This document shows, in pieces, positions 21,600 through 33,009 of a DNA stretch of 64,000 nt. The stretch is from positions 1,488,001 through 1,552,000 of the forward strand of contig JAIUPT010000021.1 in the NCBI GenBank assembly GCA_022315425.1, read 5' to 3'. Position numbers and translations under genes: made by a program. Source of the DNA: Pseudevernia furfuracea. Lineage: Eukaryota; Ascomycota; Lecanoromycetes; Lecanorales; Parmeliaceae. The notes beneath the pieces are model-generated. The model saw only the letters and a program-made list of their open reading frames with translations, searched no databases and had not been told where the DNA came from. Position 1 is the stretch's first letter, and each line of letters starts with the position of its first letter.

Positions 21600-22020
21600 T
21601 GGACTGCAATGACTACATGGCAACATGGCTGCAATGGGGTGCAATGGACTGCAATGGACTGCAGTGACTACATGGCTGCAATGGCCGCAATGGCTGCAAC
21701 ATGGCAACATGGCTGTGGAGTGCAATGGACTGCAATGCCTGGAATCTCATGACCGCAATGGACTGCAATGGCTACATGGACTGCAATGGACTGCAATGGC
21801 TGAAATCTCATGACCGCAATGGACTGCAATGGACTGCAATGGACTGCAGTGGCTACATGGCTGCAATGGCCGCAATGGCTGCAACATGGCAACATGGCTG
21901 TGGAGTGCAATGGACTGCAATGCCTGGAATCTCATGACCGCAATGGACTGCAATGGCTACATGGCTGCAATGGAGTGCAATGGCTGGAATCTCATGACCG
22001 CAATGGACTGCAATGTGCGG
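21600..22020. repeat. GGACTGCAAT minisatellite with higher-order period
   Basis: Short units built from ATGGACTGCA and ATGGCTGCA words are arranged in a higher-order repeat of about 190 bp. For example, a block starting GGCTGCAACATGG recurs at about 21692 and 21884. Long open frames on both strands arise from the repeat and are not genes. Confidence 0.85.
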
Positions 22021-22831
22021 TGGCATGGCGACGGCGACAGCGACAGCGACGTGTAGGACTCTGGGGGCCTACAAGAAAGCTACACGGACTTTTTCGACTA
22101 ATGGACTATATACGGCCTCAGATCTGAACGATTCTACATCTATCTATCACGGAAATGCCTTCTGCTTGCATTTGGCGGTGGTCCCAGCAAAAATTTGCGG
22201 GGCAGGGTGCCAGCGGGACGGCAAAAAGGAGTATCACTCTGAAAGGCGGACCCAATACATCTAAATGAACCTTGGACGCCAAGACTGGAGGATTGCCCAG
22301 ACACATCATTCGCATCGACATTTGGTGAATGAAGCTCGAGATTTGGGAGTGAATGTTTGACGTGAACTAATGCTAGTAGACCTGCCATTTATCTTCCGGT
22401 GGGATAAAGCCAAACTAGACGCCAAAATATTGTAATCCATGCCAACCATTTTACTCATTTGCACAATAGAGCCATAGTAGTCATTCGCACAATGAAGCCA
22501 TAAGTAGCAATGCAGAGCCCTTCCGTACAGATCTGAGGCCACCTGTGATGCATAGTAAAAAGGATACGAGACACTGAAGATGCTGTATGTATCTCCTGTT
22601 TCCTGCTCAAATAGATGAAACCCTAGCAAGCAACGAGTAGCAAAGCTCTTGAGAAGCCAGCCTCCAGATCGATCTGAATTCTACACACATGACATATAAT
22701 GCGAGATGTAGAGGCTAAGTTATATCTAATCAAGCAAGGTTAGCGTTCTTCGCAGCGCTTATGTATTGATCTAGCTTATCTGTAGGGAGCTTATAAGTTA
22801 TCAAGTGTTATCTTAGAACTGTTAGAGAAGG
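22021..22831. other. Intergenic, no gene recognised
   Basis: Starts with a GGCGACAGCGAC run next to the minisatellite. Minus-strand open frames around 22306-22629 lack a proper ATG start and known motifs. Nothing else seen. Confidence 0.4.
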
Positions 22832-25380
22832 TCAAATGCTGGAGAAGTAACATTTCTGGACGGGACATCGTTGTGCGAATCTGGGCTTCTGGAAAGATGG
22901 CAGGTATTGTTTTGATTCCTTCGCGTTGAGCTTATGACTTCTGTTAAGATGGGACCTCAAAGTGTCATAGTGTTCGTAGACTTTTTCGTTGGGGCACTTA
23001 GGGACCGGGCAACGGGTGGGCTTAAACAGCAGGCTGTTGCCTAAGTGGAATTCTCTGCAGTGTTTGTCGTACTCGGATACAGTCTGGAAGATATAATTGG
23101 GGTCGCACGTTCCCCTCGGATTCGTGCATTTCCTTGGTTGCCATTGATGCTTCTTTCCGATATGAACATTCAGCGATTTTTCTGTATCGTATTTGGCATT
23201 ACAAATATCACACAAGAACATCTCCTCTTTCCGGGGTACTTTATGCGGAGAAGTGTAAGTGCATCTGACTTGATGTAGGTTGAGGGCCGCGGAAACGGGG
23301 GTGATAAAATCACAGCCAAACTGTACGTTCTTACACAGCATCTCAAAGAGACTTGGGATATTCCGACTGTTGTCGAAATAGGCTAGAAGGGCTTCGGGAC
23401 GTTTGAAGCTGTCAAGCCCGGAAATCTGTGAGTTTCGAACGACGTTAATCGTCGAAAGAAACTTAACATATTTTAATGTACTTAGTTCTGACGTGCGAAG
23501 TGATGAATAAGCGTCGAAATCGATAGTCCGATCGAAGATAATATCCTTCGCACCTTCGGTCAACGTTGTGTCTTTGTCGACCCCAGTAATAATATTCACG
23601 AGATGATTCCCTTCTATCAACAATACTAAATCTATCGATATGTCATCCGAAGAAGGTCCTTCGCTCAGATCGATCTAAGTCTCATTATCGCAATCATCGC
23701 GTCGACGCTTGATCGACAAGATCGAGGCTGAAAAGATATAGCGAACAGATATCAGCATGTGAATATAAAAAGAGTGATCGATTAGAGAGAGTTTATGAGC
23801 AGTACGACTTATCTGACGCAGATTCACCATAGTCTTTACTTCTTGTGATTCACTTTTCATAGTGATCTTGACGATAGGCCTAAGCGGCCTTTCCTCGTTC
23901 ACGCGACTTTGAATTGTTTAGACTTTGCTGAAGACACAGTTCTGTGATTTGAGCCGATAACAGCTTTGATTGTATATACGATGCTTCGACTATTTGAAGT
24001 CCGAATGTTGACGTTGCTGAGGATTCTTTGATACGATTTGATTAGTGATCATAAGTTGTCGAACCTACATAATAATCTGTGATATCACTCTTAAGAACTT
24101 TCATTAAGTAACCGAGAAAGTGAGCTACTGCTCTCGTGACATAATCTGTGAGTTACTCTTTTAAGTGAGCAACATCGAATACATCGCCGATACGTAGATC
24201 GTGGCTCCTCACGTGGCCGATAATGTCGACCAATTTGTCAGCTTTTATTATCACCCTTGCGAATCCGTCTCTGCATATATCTTTGTCTGAAACAAGATGT
24301 GCGACTCTCTTAATCAAAGAGACGAGAACAGACTGCTCTCGATTAATTCATATAACTGTTCTATCTCGACGCGAAGCAGCCTTATTTAGAGCATCTTTAA
24401 TGAAAACATCAACGACATTCCCCACGCGTAAGCCGAGTGTCAGGATCAACTTTACTAGGCAGTAATTGTTGTAAACGAGATCAATAAGAGCGTGAAGAGT
24501 AACGAGCCTATTCCGCTTAAGATCGTTCTTAAGAAGACGTTAGTGATGAATCTCTCTCAGATCAATCTGAAGGTGAGTGATAATAATAATGACGATGATG
24601 GGGATAGGGATAGGGGTAGTTCTATATCGAAGACTCACTTGAAGCGTTTCTTATTTCGAATAGTGATTAGCGCTTCGAGGTGGTCTATGTTATTTGTTTG
24701 ATCAACGAACTTTAGAACAAAGTCGTCATATGTGATATATGATAGCGATTGATCGTCAAGTCTGTCTTTCGTGATGTCGTGGATGCGACATTTCAAGGAG
24801 CTAAGAAGGATAAGATGCAACATATCATTAATAATAACGTCCCAGTTGAGGGTGCTATTCTCCAGAGTATGCTTTAGCATAACATCGGCCATTATTTTGA
24901 CGAGTGATACTTCAATCGTATTGCGCTCTCTTGTAGGTTTTTTGGTGAGTCTACCTTGTTTCACAAAGCTATCGACTAAAGTATTGATCCTTCTTAAGTC
25001 GTGTGTCGATAGTTTGAAATTTGAGTAATGAAAAATTAAAGCGAGGACGAGGTGACACAATTCATCGCGCATTCAGCTATAAGAGAAAATCTTATGCTTG
25101 CTTTTGAGTTCGACTTTGCTGAGAATGAAGGTAAGAAAACGCTCGATTTGTTCGTCGAAGAGGGCGATGATCAAATCATTACCTAGCGTTTTCGTTCGAT
25201 AGGCCTGCAGTCGACGCATTCATAATATGCTTTCGTATTGAGTTTTAGATCTTTCTAGAGTGTATTATAGTGCTCTTATCTCCTTCTTGAAGAAGAAACG
25301 ATTCTTCATTGCACTGTTAATCATCGCATTGATACTTGCTTGCCCGACGTGAACGAAGCGTTAAGATTGAAAGAATAACT
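22832..25380 (-). pseudogene. Tyrosine-recombinase-like gene with C-terminal C2H2 zinc fingers, broken
   Basis: On the minus strand one gene can be followed over 2.5 kb. Box I is seen as SLKCRIHD followed by YDDFVLKFV (about 24740-24800). Box II is HDLRIG (about 24190-24205), a HxxR motif. Then come FLGY, where LGH is expected, and DYYVGSTT with the candidate nucleophile Tyr (about 24060). That R..HxxR..H..Y order defines tyrosine recombinases. The C-terminus (22832-23623) has a classic finger CDIC-x12-H-x4-H and two more Cys/His clusters. Stops such as TGA before MRDELC at 25072 fit TGG to TGA. Fungal recombinases fused to C2H2 fingers include the DUF3435 captains of Starship elements and related families; exact placement is inference. 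Confidence 0.7.
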
Positions 25381-25994
25381 CTATATCGGACGAGTTCAGT
25401 GTCTGATCAAAAGATATAATGTCTTCAGATTAATATGAGGAAGATTGAGTTTTCGAGAGTAGAAAGATATGCAGAATAACAGCAGCTGAGACGGCGACTT
25501 GAAGAGATAAAGTAAAAAGGAGTAAATAGACAGAAGTAAATAAGAGAAAAAAGAAAGATGAATGAAAAGAAGTCGAGAGAATATTGGTGTCAAGAATCAT
25601 TACTTTCTTTTTCTTTGGGGAAGGAGCGGGCAACAGGGTGACGTAGAGGTCATTCTTTCTCTACTGATTTCTGCAATGAGATTTCTGAGACGATGGGAGA
25701 TGCTTAGGATGCATAGACATGAGCAAAAGAGCTATGATCGATACGCCAGTAGTATTAAATAATAGTACAAGTGATATTCGATCAAGATACTGAAACTGAC
25801 ACCAATTGGGCTTGCAGAAACTGACCCTCCGGAAGCTAATCCCCCCCAAAAAATGGACGCGCAAAGACAGGTGAATACAGAATGAGAGCTGCTACGTTTC
25901 TAACATGATAGAGAGGGTGAGATGGATAATAGATGGCAATGATGATGATGACGAGGATGAGAATGATGAGGACGAGGATGATGAGGATGATTGT
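25381..25994. repeat. Intergenic with GAT/GAG-rich microsatellite
   Basis: No gene seen. A degenerate GATGAG/GATGAC repeat occupies about 25932-25992. Confidence 0.6.
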
Positions 25995-26036
25995 TATTGC
26001 TGCTTCGCAAAAATTTGATTTATCGCTTCGCTAGTC
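25995..26036 (-). repeat. Fragment of the hairpin-array repeat, inverted
   Basis: On the minus strand it reads TAGCGAAGCGATAA and TTTGCGAAGCAGCAAT, i.e. two decayed GCGAAGC units with the family spacing. Confidence 0.5.
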
Positions 26037-26626
26037 TCAGTATTCAGACTCTATTTTCGAGGGGGGCCGGAAAATTATATTGCCGAGCCGATTCCGTCAT
26101 ATCCCTCCCATGGCCGGTGGGGGCCAAGCTCAGACTATTCTGCAATTGCGTGATCAAACAAACTCCTGCAGCTCAGTCGCACCATTTGTTTTTTGAAACT
26201 CGGGAAGAGACCTCTTCTTACAGCTCATCTTACCCTTTTACACAGACAATGGCTTCTACGGGCGACCGTTCACCAGTGATCCAGCTAATCGTCATACGAG
26301 GTTTGGCGGGGAGTTTGACACCACCACATCACATCTCGAATCGAAAAGAAATGGCAGAAGCTAACAGTCAACGATCGATTTTCAAAGACAGCTCAGAGAT
26401 TGCCACCATCGAAGTTGGTTCTTGCTTTGACAGTCATCAGTGAGACGCCTTTACAAGTCCGGTCTCCCCAAGTGGAACTACTTTTCTCCACAAGCGAAGA
26501 TTGCTCAAATCGCATGCCCGCAGCCCATCACTGCTGCTGCGAACACAATGATCGAATCTTTAAGCTAAGCTCACTCTCAAATGAATAAATGACCTCCAGC
26601 CTTGGTGCATCTAACAAGAATAAAAA
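26037..26626. other. Intergenic, no gene recognised
   Basis: Several short open frames with no recognisable motif. Composition is near that of genic DNA. Confidence 0.35.
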
Positions 26627-27550
26627 GTGCATTTGGAACCAATCCATTGCCTGGAGCAATACCATCCACCCATGCATCGAGGTCCAAAATTCCAATCAGC
26701 ACCTCCTTCAGTGCCACTGAGTACTTGCCACCCTTGCGTCAGCACCAGCAAGGATCTCCAACCAAGATCGCTCCCTCAGCCAACAGCGCATCTGTTTCCG
26801 ATCAGATCCCCCGAGCGCGACCAGCGCGTCACATGCGCAGACCGGCTTTCAGTGCCAATGAAAAACGAGTTCCCCACCAGAAGTTACAGCATTGTGATGG
26901 CAGAGGATACCTTGAACGAAGACAGAAAACCTCGTCATCGATGGGCCAATGTTTTATGGCACGTTTCGAGGCTCGCTCTCGCCTGCACGGAACCACCGGC
27001 TTGGTGCTTCTCTTCGGTCGTTGCGACCGAGCGTGTAACTAAGCCGAGGGTCAAACTTTGGAAGGCATGCCTATCGTTCGCGCCGATGCAGAGCGGAAAC
27101 GCAGATCGGGTCTCGTCCGAGGCACTTCCATTTCCGAGATCTTCGTCCTTCGGTCATCCGCTCGATGAGCGCCCCCTTGTCAGAAGATCTTCAAACGACG
27201 ATGACGAATATATCAACCGCGTGTCAGATTCATCATCCGATGATGAAATGTTGAGCGACGAAGAAATTCAGACGGAGCTGAAGGACTTGAGGTCTAAGAA
27301 CTCGAGGCTATGCACGACAGGAAGCATGTGTTCATACTCCAGAAGGAGGCAAAAGATGGTGCCGTTGCGCGTGCGGCTGCGGCCGAACCCCTTGCCCATG
27401 CGCTTGTGCGTCGTGGCCGTCCTGCCCTCGGTCGTTCTGCCCGCCCTTCCTACACCAGCTCCAGCGGGAGCAGCAGTGTCAGCAGGTATCAGCACCGAGG
27501 GTGTGAGACCTTTGGGTTCCCACGATGATGAGGTGAGGAGATGGCGGTGA
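26627..27550 (+). CDS. Doubtful open frame, 307 codons
   Basis: Long frame without known domains. Only the middle (about 27180-27300, an acidic Ser/Asp segment ending EIQTELKDLR) looks like real protein. After about 27305 the better coding sequence is in another frame (HDRKHVFILQKEAKDGAVARAAAAE), suggesting a frameshift or an unrecognised intron. The first 150 residues are of low credibility. May be a decayed gene. Confidence 0.25.
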   Translation: MHLEPIHCLEQYHPPMHRGPKFQSAPPSVPLSTCHPCVSTSKDLQPRSLPQPTAHLFPIRSPERDQRVTCADRLSVPMKNEFPTRSYSIVMAEDTLNEDRKPRHRWANVLWHVSRLALACTEPPAWCFSSVVATERVTKPRVKLWKACLSFAPMQSGNADRVSSEALPFPRSSSFGHPLDERPLVRRSSNDDDEYINRVSDSSSDDEMLSDEEIQTELKDLRSKNSRLCTTGSMCSYSRRRQKMVPLRVRLRPNPLPMRLCVVAVLPSVVLPALPTPAPAGAAVSAGISTEGVRPLGSHDDEVRRWR

Positions 27551-28550
27551 ATTTTGATATTACTCAAGTGAAGGCCTCTGGCGCCCTTTCCGGAGGTGAA
27601 CTGATACTACTCAAGTGAATTCTATTCCCTATCTTTTTTTTTCAACTATCGTAGTAGCACCCAAAGGTGTTACAATTTCCTCTACAAAAGACCAGCGCGC
27701 AACTCCGCAAGCTATAGCGGCTATGCTTTTTTTTATCTACCAACACCCGTAGCATCCAAAGTTGTTACGATTTCCTCTACGAAGAATTATCGTCTGAACC
27801 CACAGACCGTAACGGGTAGATAATCAACAACCGGTCTCCAGCATTCAGGCCCCGCACCGGTCAGGATGCGGCAGAGCATAACCTGATGAAGCGGCTCATT
27901 GCCGCTCGAGTTCGATGCGAAAGTTGAGACTTTATTCAAACGGCGGGAACACTGGATGAAAATAATAACCCAATTAACAACTTCAACTCAATTTGGCTGG
28001 AGGTCCAGAAATTTTATATCATGAATGCACGTCTGATACTTACCACGACAGCCGTAGCTTCTAGCAAAGCATGTCGTGTATTTCGCGTCAAAGCGGCCAT
28101 AATGGACGAAGGATCTCAAGTGCGAGAAGTCGAATCCATAGGGGCTATTGAATTTTCTCTACAAAAGACCAGCGTCCAATTCGGCAATAACAACAGTGAG
28201 TGTTGTACTCCCCCACCCATGCGTGAAGGCTTGATAGCCATGGATAGTCGACTCGTAAGAGAGGTGCGAGGATGAGAAGCATGCTAACCATGTTGATAGT
28301 GTCTGCCCCTTCCACGCTCCCGCGTCGCCGCTTTCTGGTGGCTTTTCTTGGTAAGTTGATGTATCGCAATGCGAGGTTCTTGGCTGACATGAGGTGTAGC
28401 TGCCTCCTCCCCTGTCTCCCCCTCTCCCGCTGCTGCGGCCGCCTCCTGTAAGCATTCGAGGCTGCTATGAAAGAGGTGCTTGGTTAATGAGGAGCAGCTT
28501 CATGAGAAGCAGCTTCTTCCTCCCCCTCCGCCCCCTTTCTATCGATAGTC
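27551..28550. repeat. Intergenic with an imperfect 92-bp tandem duplication
   Basis: A block with CCAAAGGTGTTAC and ATTTCCTCTAC occurs at about 27634-27725 and 27726-27820. A third partial copy (TTTTCTCTACAAAAGACCAG) lies near 28152. No gene is seen in the rest. Confidence 0.5.
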
Positions 28551-28836
28551 ATGTCTTGCAAGTCCGATGGCTATAGCTGCCACCCATTGACCGAGATCAA
28601 CTCTAAAAAACCGATTTCCTTCAAAGTAAGTAGAAAAAAGATGTCTATCTTTTAATTGTTAACCGATTACAGGTCAAGAGTAATGAACGCCACTGTGCGA
28701 TATGCAAAGTATATTTTCATCTAGTTTTAAAGTGAGTTTTAACCGGTTTTAGAAAGTCAAGATCTTTCGACCCACGGCATTACGCAAATATACAATTCGT
28801 CACTTTATCAATATAGTAAAGGAGAAAAAGAACTAA
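28551..28836 (+). CDS. Candidate three-exon small protein, 64 residues
   Basis: Exons 28551-28625, 28673-28708 and 28753-28836 are 75, 36 and 84 nt, all multiples of three. They are separated by introns of 47 and 44 bp (GTAAGT...CAG, GTATAT...TAG; the first has a TTAAC branch-like word). The product is basic and contains a HCAICKK motif, possibly a partial zinc-binding site. It was found from splice signals, not from homology. It could be the start of a longer gene or a decayed one. Confidence 0.35.
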
Positions 28837-29526
28837 CTTCTGGATTTTAACTAGTTGAGAACTAGATCAATTAATTTTCTCCAAGGCTTTACGTCCTTAA
28901 AAATTGGAGACTTGCTGCGGTCGAGCATCGTATTCCAGGCCTCGACGGTCTACTCAATACTCGAACGTGTCGAGACGTCGACCTACTCCGCTATCTACAC
29001 AAGCAGGTCCTTCACAAATTATCTCCGTTACACGACAAGATACCTCTCATTCCGAACGATAGGTGCTTAGCATTTCTACTCTGGGACATCCGCGGAAATC
29101 AAACCCGGAGAACACTGGTTCCCCAAGCACCAATATTGGTGCTTACTCCCCTTGTCCTTGGACGCGTTTTGGGTAGGTGGCAATTTCATTTCGACTCCTT
29201 ATTACTTGAACCAGTGGAAACCCAGTTGTCCCCTGCAAGATGCCCTGCCAATCGGGCGGTTGTCGTTGTCACATGTTGGCCTGACTTGGGGTCCGACGAT
29301 GTGGATCGGAGTTGATTCGAAACTGGTTCTGACTGATTTATAGGCTTGGTGGGCTTGTGGTCTCTTTTTGCTTTGAGCGCTCTCCTAATCTTGATTGCGT
29401 TGCTGCCCCCAAAACTAGACAAATTTCGGGAAATTCAAGCCCCAAGTCAAGAATAAATCTACCAAGGATGGGGTCGCTTTGCTGTTTTCTTGCACTTTCA
29501 CCATCTCGGCTGGGTCAATGCTGCCA
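28837..29526. other. Intergenic with an 18-bp perfect palindrome
   Basis: AGCACCAATATTGGTGCT at 29133-29150 is a perfect palindrome. No gene recognised. Confidence 0.45.
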
Positions 29527-30507
29527 TGATGATTTTCGGAACCTCAATTGGAGTTCGGTGTGCTTTCACACTCGGTCGAGTGATCCTTGGATCTGGCAGC
29601 AATTGGACCAAGTTATTGGTCTTGGTTTCAGCTGAGTGGGCCGAGACATGTGCCGATGCTGTCAATTTATTAGCCGTTGAAACACCTACACAAGAGACTG
29701 TTGCTTCTTTCGTCTCACTACTGAAGCAGAGGTTCCCTGGGAAGCCCATTGAGACTACCCCTGCCATTACCTTCGATGCTGACCTGGCTGAACTACGCCA
29801 GAAGCCTAGTGAGACCCAAGGTCGACGCTGGTGACGCCAACAAAGTAAGTTGTGCCTCAAATCGATTCCAAACCAGTTGCTAATTTTCTAGGCGCGCGAC
29901 CCCAAAAAAGTAAGTGCGTTTGAATTGATCCTGGAATAGTCAAAATGGGACAAGACCTCGGCGCTGAAGAAACATGCCTCTGGCCATCTTGATGTAAGAT
30001 CATTTCTAAACCATTTTCAAACTAATTCTAAATCAATAGAACCTTGCGAGCCGCAAGATCACGATTTCAGCCAACAAGCCGGGGGCGTCGGGAACGTGAG
30101 TTTTAAATCAATTTTTGCATGTCTCCTTTTGTAGTACCTTCGTCTTTTCCATGGACTTTGTAGTGATAAGATGGTTCGTCTATGTCTTTGCCGTCTTTGT
30201 CTATAATTGCCTATCTTTCATCGGTTCTAACGATTTTACATTAATCGACCGACCAATACATCGAGCGGCTTCGCCAAACCAGGTGTTCCAGCAAGCCGTC
30301 AGTGCTGCAAACGAGCATGCATCAGGCCAAAAATCTTTTTCCATGTCGACTAGCCGTTTAATGAAAGATCCTTTCAATACCGCTTTATCACAATACTCAA
30401 TTTTATTATCTACGGAGTTCATCATGCGTAAGCGAGCTATTGTAAGATACCCTAATACAGGGAAGACCGCATGCTCTCCGCCTCAGAGTCGGCTGCTATT
30501 TCTGTAG
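29527..30507 (+). CDS. Candidate gene with mini-exons; 5' end unresolved
   Basis: A frame from ATG 29527 to 29834 encodes SAEWAETCADAVNLLAVET and FPGKP..DLAELRQKPSET, faintly gag-like. Downstream, four introns can be read with good signals: 29845-29891 (GTAAGT, TGCTAAT branch), 29910-29939 (only 30 bp), 29994-30039 (ACTAAT branch) and 30096 to about 30134. They link exons of 18, 54 and 56 nt into a last exon that stays open to 30507. The joined product is Lys-rich, then has a hydrophobic segment (MDFVVIRWFVYVFAVFVYN) and a Ser/Gln-rich tail. How the first frame connects to the exon chain is not clear. No family recognised. Confidence 0.4.
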
Positions 30508-30689
30508 TCGTCACAATTTTTGCAATATACTATCTCAATACAATCCAGGATTCCTTTCTCGATATAGAACTTGGCAGTTTCGCGAATGTTGGCAAGCTGG
30601 GGCGGTAAGGGGAGGGGCTCGCAAGATTCGCAGACGCCTTTTCGTTTATTGTACACCACCTATTGAGCAATGGGTGTGGGGTCTCACTG
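30508..30689. other. Short spacer
   Basis: No coding potential seen. Confidence 0.3.
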
Positions 30690-31694
30690 AAAACAACAAG
30701 GAGATTTCAAGACTTATGGAAGGCGGCGCCTCGCAGACTCCATTCAGACGGTCCTGACGAGCTTGGTCCTGGACAACTCCGTCTTGGGGTCCTTGAACTC
30801 GAACGCCAATTTCTTGGCGAGCTTCGGGCTGATGAACAGCCACATCTACCGCGCTAAGTCCATGGAGATGACCTCCTTCTTGAGCAACCTGCAGCGCACC
30901 ATGATCATCGTGCTCTACTCGGTCATTAAAAGCAAGAAGCGCATCTTGGACCACATGAACACGATCCAGCCGACCTGGGCGCCGCAGGTAAGGCAATTCA
31001 TGAACGACTGCATGTTCTTGCCTCCATCAATCTCACACTGCGAGGTCTCCACGGAGCCTTATCTTCCCATCACTTAAATGGAGGATGAGCGAGAACTTGG
31101 AATTCCCTGTTGACCTCGTTCTGACAGGCTACAGATACGACGACGTGCTTCACAATTGAGAGAGATATGTCTTTCAAGGGGTTAACCAGAGCAAGACCCT
31201 CTCCCTCTACGACAATCAGAACTATTCGAAGATATCAAAGTTCGATTCTTATGTGATCGAACTGCGGAAAGATGATCAGTCTGCACGTCCTCTCCTCCTT
31301 CCCGGCTTGGACTTGCTGTTCTGGGCCTTCTTCACCCGAATCTCCAACTTGATCTTGGCCAGCATGAAGGACCGCACCACCTTCGTGCAGGTGTGTTGGG
31401 ATCGGGACATGCAGTACTTGGCGAAGCAGGGCTACGACAAGTACTGGAGCGAGACGGTGAAGGGTTTGAGGAACACCAAGATGAGGAGAACCCGGAGATT
31501 CGGGATGACTACTTCAAGAACCCCGCCGGCGACCGCTACATGTTGGTGAACCCGACCGGGACGGAGCAGACCATCACCGTAGCGTACAACCAGGCCACTC
31601 TGGAGACCTGGTTGAATTCGGTGCGCACAAACAACGGAACAATACCCCTCTGGGCATCCGCCTACATCACTGCACAAAGCTACTCGAGATCATA
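30690..31694 (+). pseudogene. Unidentified broken gene, at least two exons
   Basis: The first coding block (about 30700-30987) reads DSIQTVLTSLVLDNSVL, then IYRAKSMEMTSFLSNL and RILDHMNTIQPTWAPQ, ending at a GTAAGG donor at 30988. A second block (about 31131-31470) reads KTLSLYDNQNYSKISKFD and LLFWAFFTRISNL, with TGA at a probable Trp position. A change of frame near 31465 leads to NPE.RDDYFKNPAGDRYML and ITVAYNQATLETWLNSV, ending at 31694. Codon choice (C/G at third positions) indicates genuine former coding sequence. I do not recognise the protein; an integrated viral or element structural gene cannot be excluded. Confidence 0.4.
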
Positions 31695-31736
31695 AATGCA
31701 CAGAATAAAAGTCGGATCATTATCGAAGTCGATGAT

Positions 31737-32641
31737 TTGAATGTTTCGAAAGATTTTCTCCCTTTACACGCCGTTAAACATTCTAACTCAACATCAAGGG
31801 TCGTATCGAAGACCCGCGAGGTATCATCACTTTCGAGATCTGCGAAAAGGGCCCGCAAATCTTCCTCGGTTTCGAAAGCGACGAATGACCTCCGCAAAGG
31901 CTTAAAGCCGGCACTCAAACAGCCACTCCGCCGATCCGCCCGCCTCAAACATGAGCAAGTTGACTACAACACGTCCAAGCATATCCTAGATTCGTACTTG
32001 CCGGAGCCTGCATTGAGAGGGAGGAAGGCGCTCAATCCGATGGTTCAGGCGGTCTAGAAGTGAAGGATCAAGCCCTTACCGACCACATTCAAAGGAGCGA
32101 AGAAGCTCATATCCGTGCCCAATACGAACAAGAACAGGCTACCAAAGCGGAAAGCCTTAAAACCGCACATCGAGTGGTCGATGGTTCCTGGGGAAAATAA
32201 TGATGCGGACATCGACCCTTTGATGGCCAACTTTGCCCCAACCCAATCCACTTCTCTCGCAACGTCTAGCTGCTTTCGTGGTTATCACAACAGCCTCGAC
32301 CTTGACATCAATGATCCTCGTATATGAAACCGATGGTTTGATCCGAGCGATGCAGATTCCCTGTGCAGTCTTGCGAGAGCTATCGACCTGTATATCCAGC
32401 CGGACTTTGATGTCATCAAAGCAAGACAAGACTTGTGCGAGCAGCCTGAAGCCTATGATGAGGAAGCTGAGTCAAAAGGGACCGCCAGGTCATCGAACAC
32501 GTCAATCCGGGCAAGGGCGAGTCCGCAGCGAAGCTCGCCAAGCTGTTTGCAGACCTCGCGGCGCGCCACCAGAAGATGGCGGACATCGAGGACCGGATTG
32601 CGGAGTCATTCCAAGACATAGCAGACGAGAAGGGAGAATAA
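31737..32641 (+). pseudogene. Unidentified broken gene, basic N-terminus and coiled-coil C-terminus
   Basis: Three successive blocks in different frames: a Ser/Lys/Arg-rich segment (31737-32057), then FDPSDADSLCSLARAIDLY and QPDFDVIKARQDL (about 32340-32450), and finally AAKLAKLFADLAARHQKMADI and SFQDIADEKGE with stop near 32641. The last is a clear heptad-rich coiled coil. Frame changes without convincing introns suggest decay. It may be a continuation of the broken gene to the left. Confidence 0.35.
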
Positions 32642-33009
32642 GCGAATGTGTTACGGCCTAAGTGGCCCCTCTTTAGGTCAGCAAGGGGAATCAGCGGATG
32701 TGTTGTGGCCTGCTTCGACCTTTTTAGATCAAACTTAGGCTTCATCAAGTCTGCTTAAGACTCTCTGAGCCTCCTTTAGTGTTAGCCCGAGATAGTTAAA
32801 TTTAATCAAGTTTAGTTACCCCGAACCTTTGCCTTCTCACATATATACAAATTAAATTAGATCTATTAAATTAGATCTACTTTCCGATCGAATAGACCTG
32901 AACAAGGTCAATCTGACTCAATTGAACTTCGATAGATATATTTAGCTCTATTTAGTGCGTGCAGCCAATTCGAACGCAGTTTAAGGGTCTCGGGATATCA
33001 AGAATCGCA
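32642..33009. other. AT-rich spacer, no gene
   Basis: A short repeat of ATTAAATTAGATCTA occurs around 32850-32880. Nothing else is recognised. Confidence 0.4.

Noticed and set aside
21459..22127. Protein genes in the minisatellite
   Set aside because: Open frames on both strands follow from the repeat sequence and have no other coding evidence.
23045..23278. Plus-strand small protein within the zinc-finger region
   Set aside because: Antisense of clear C2H2 finger codons.
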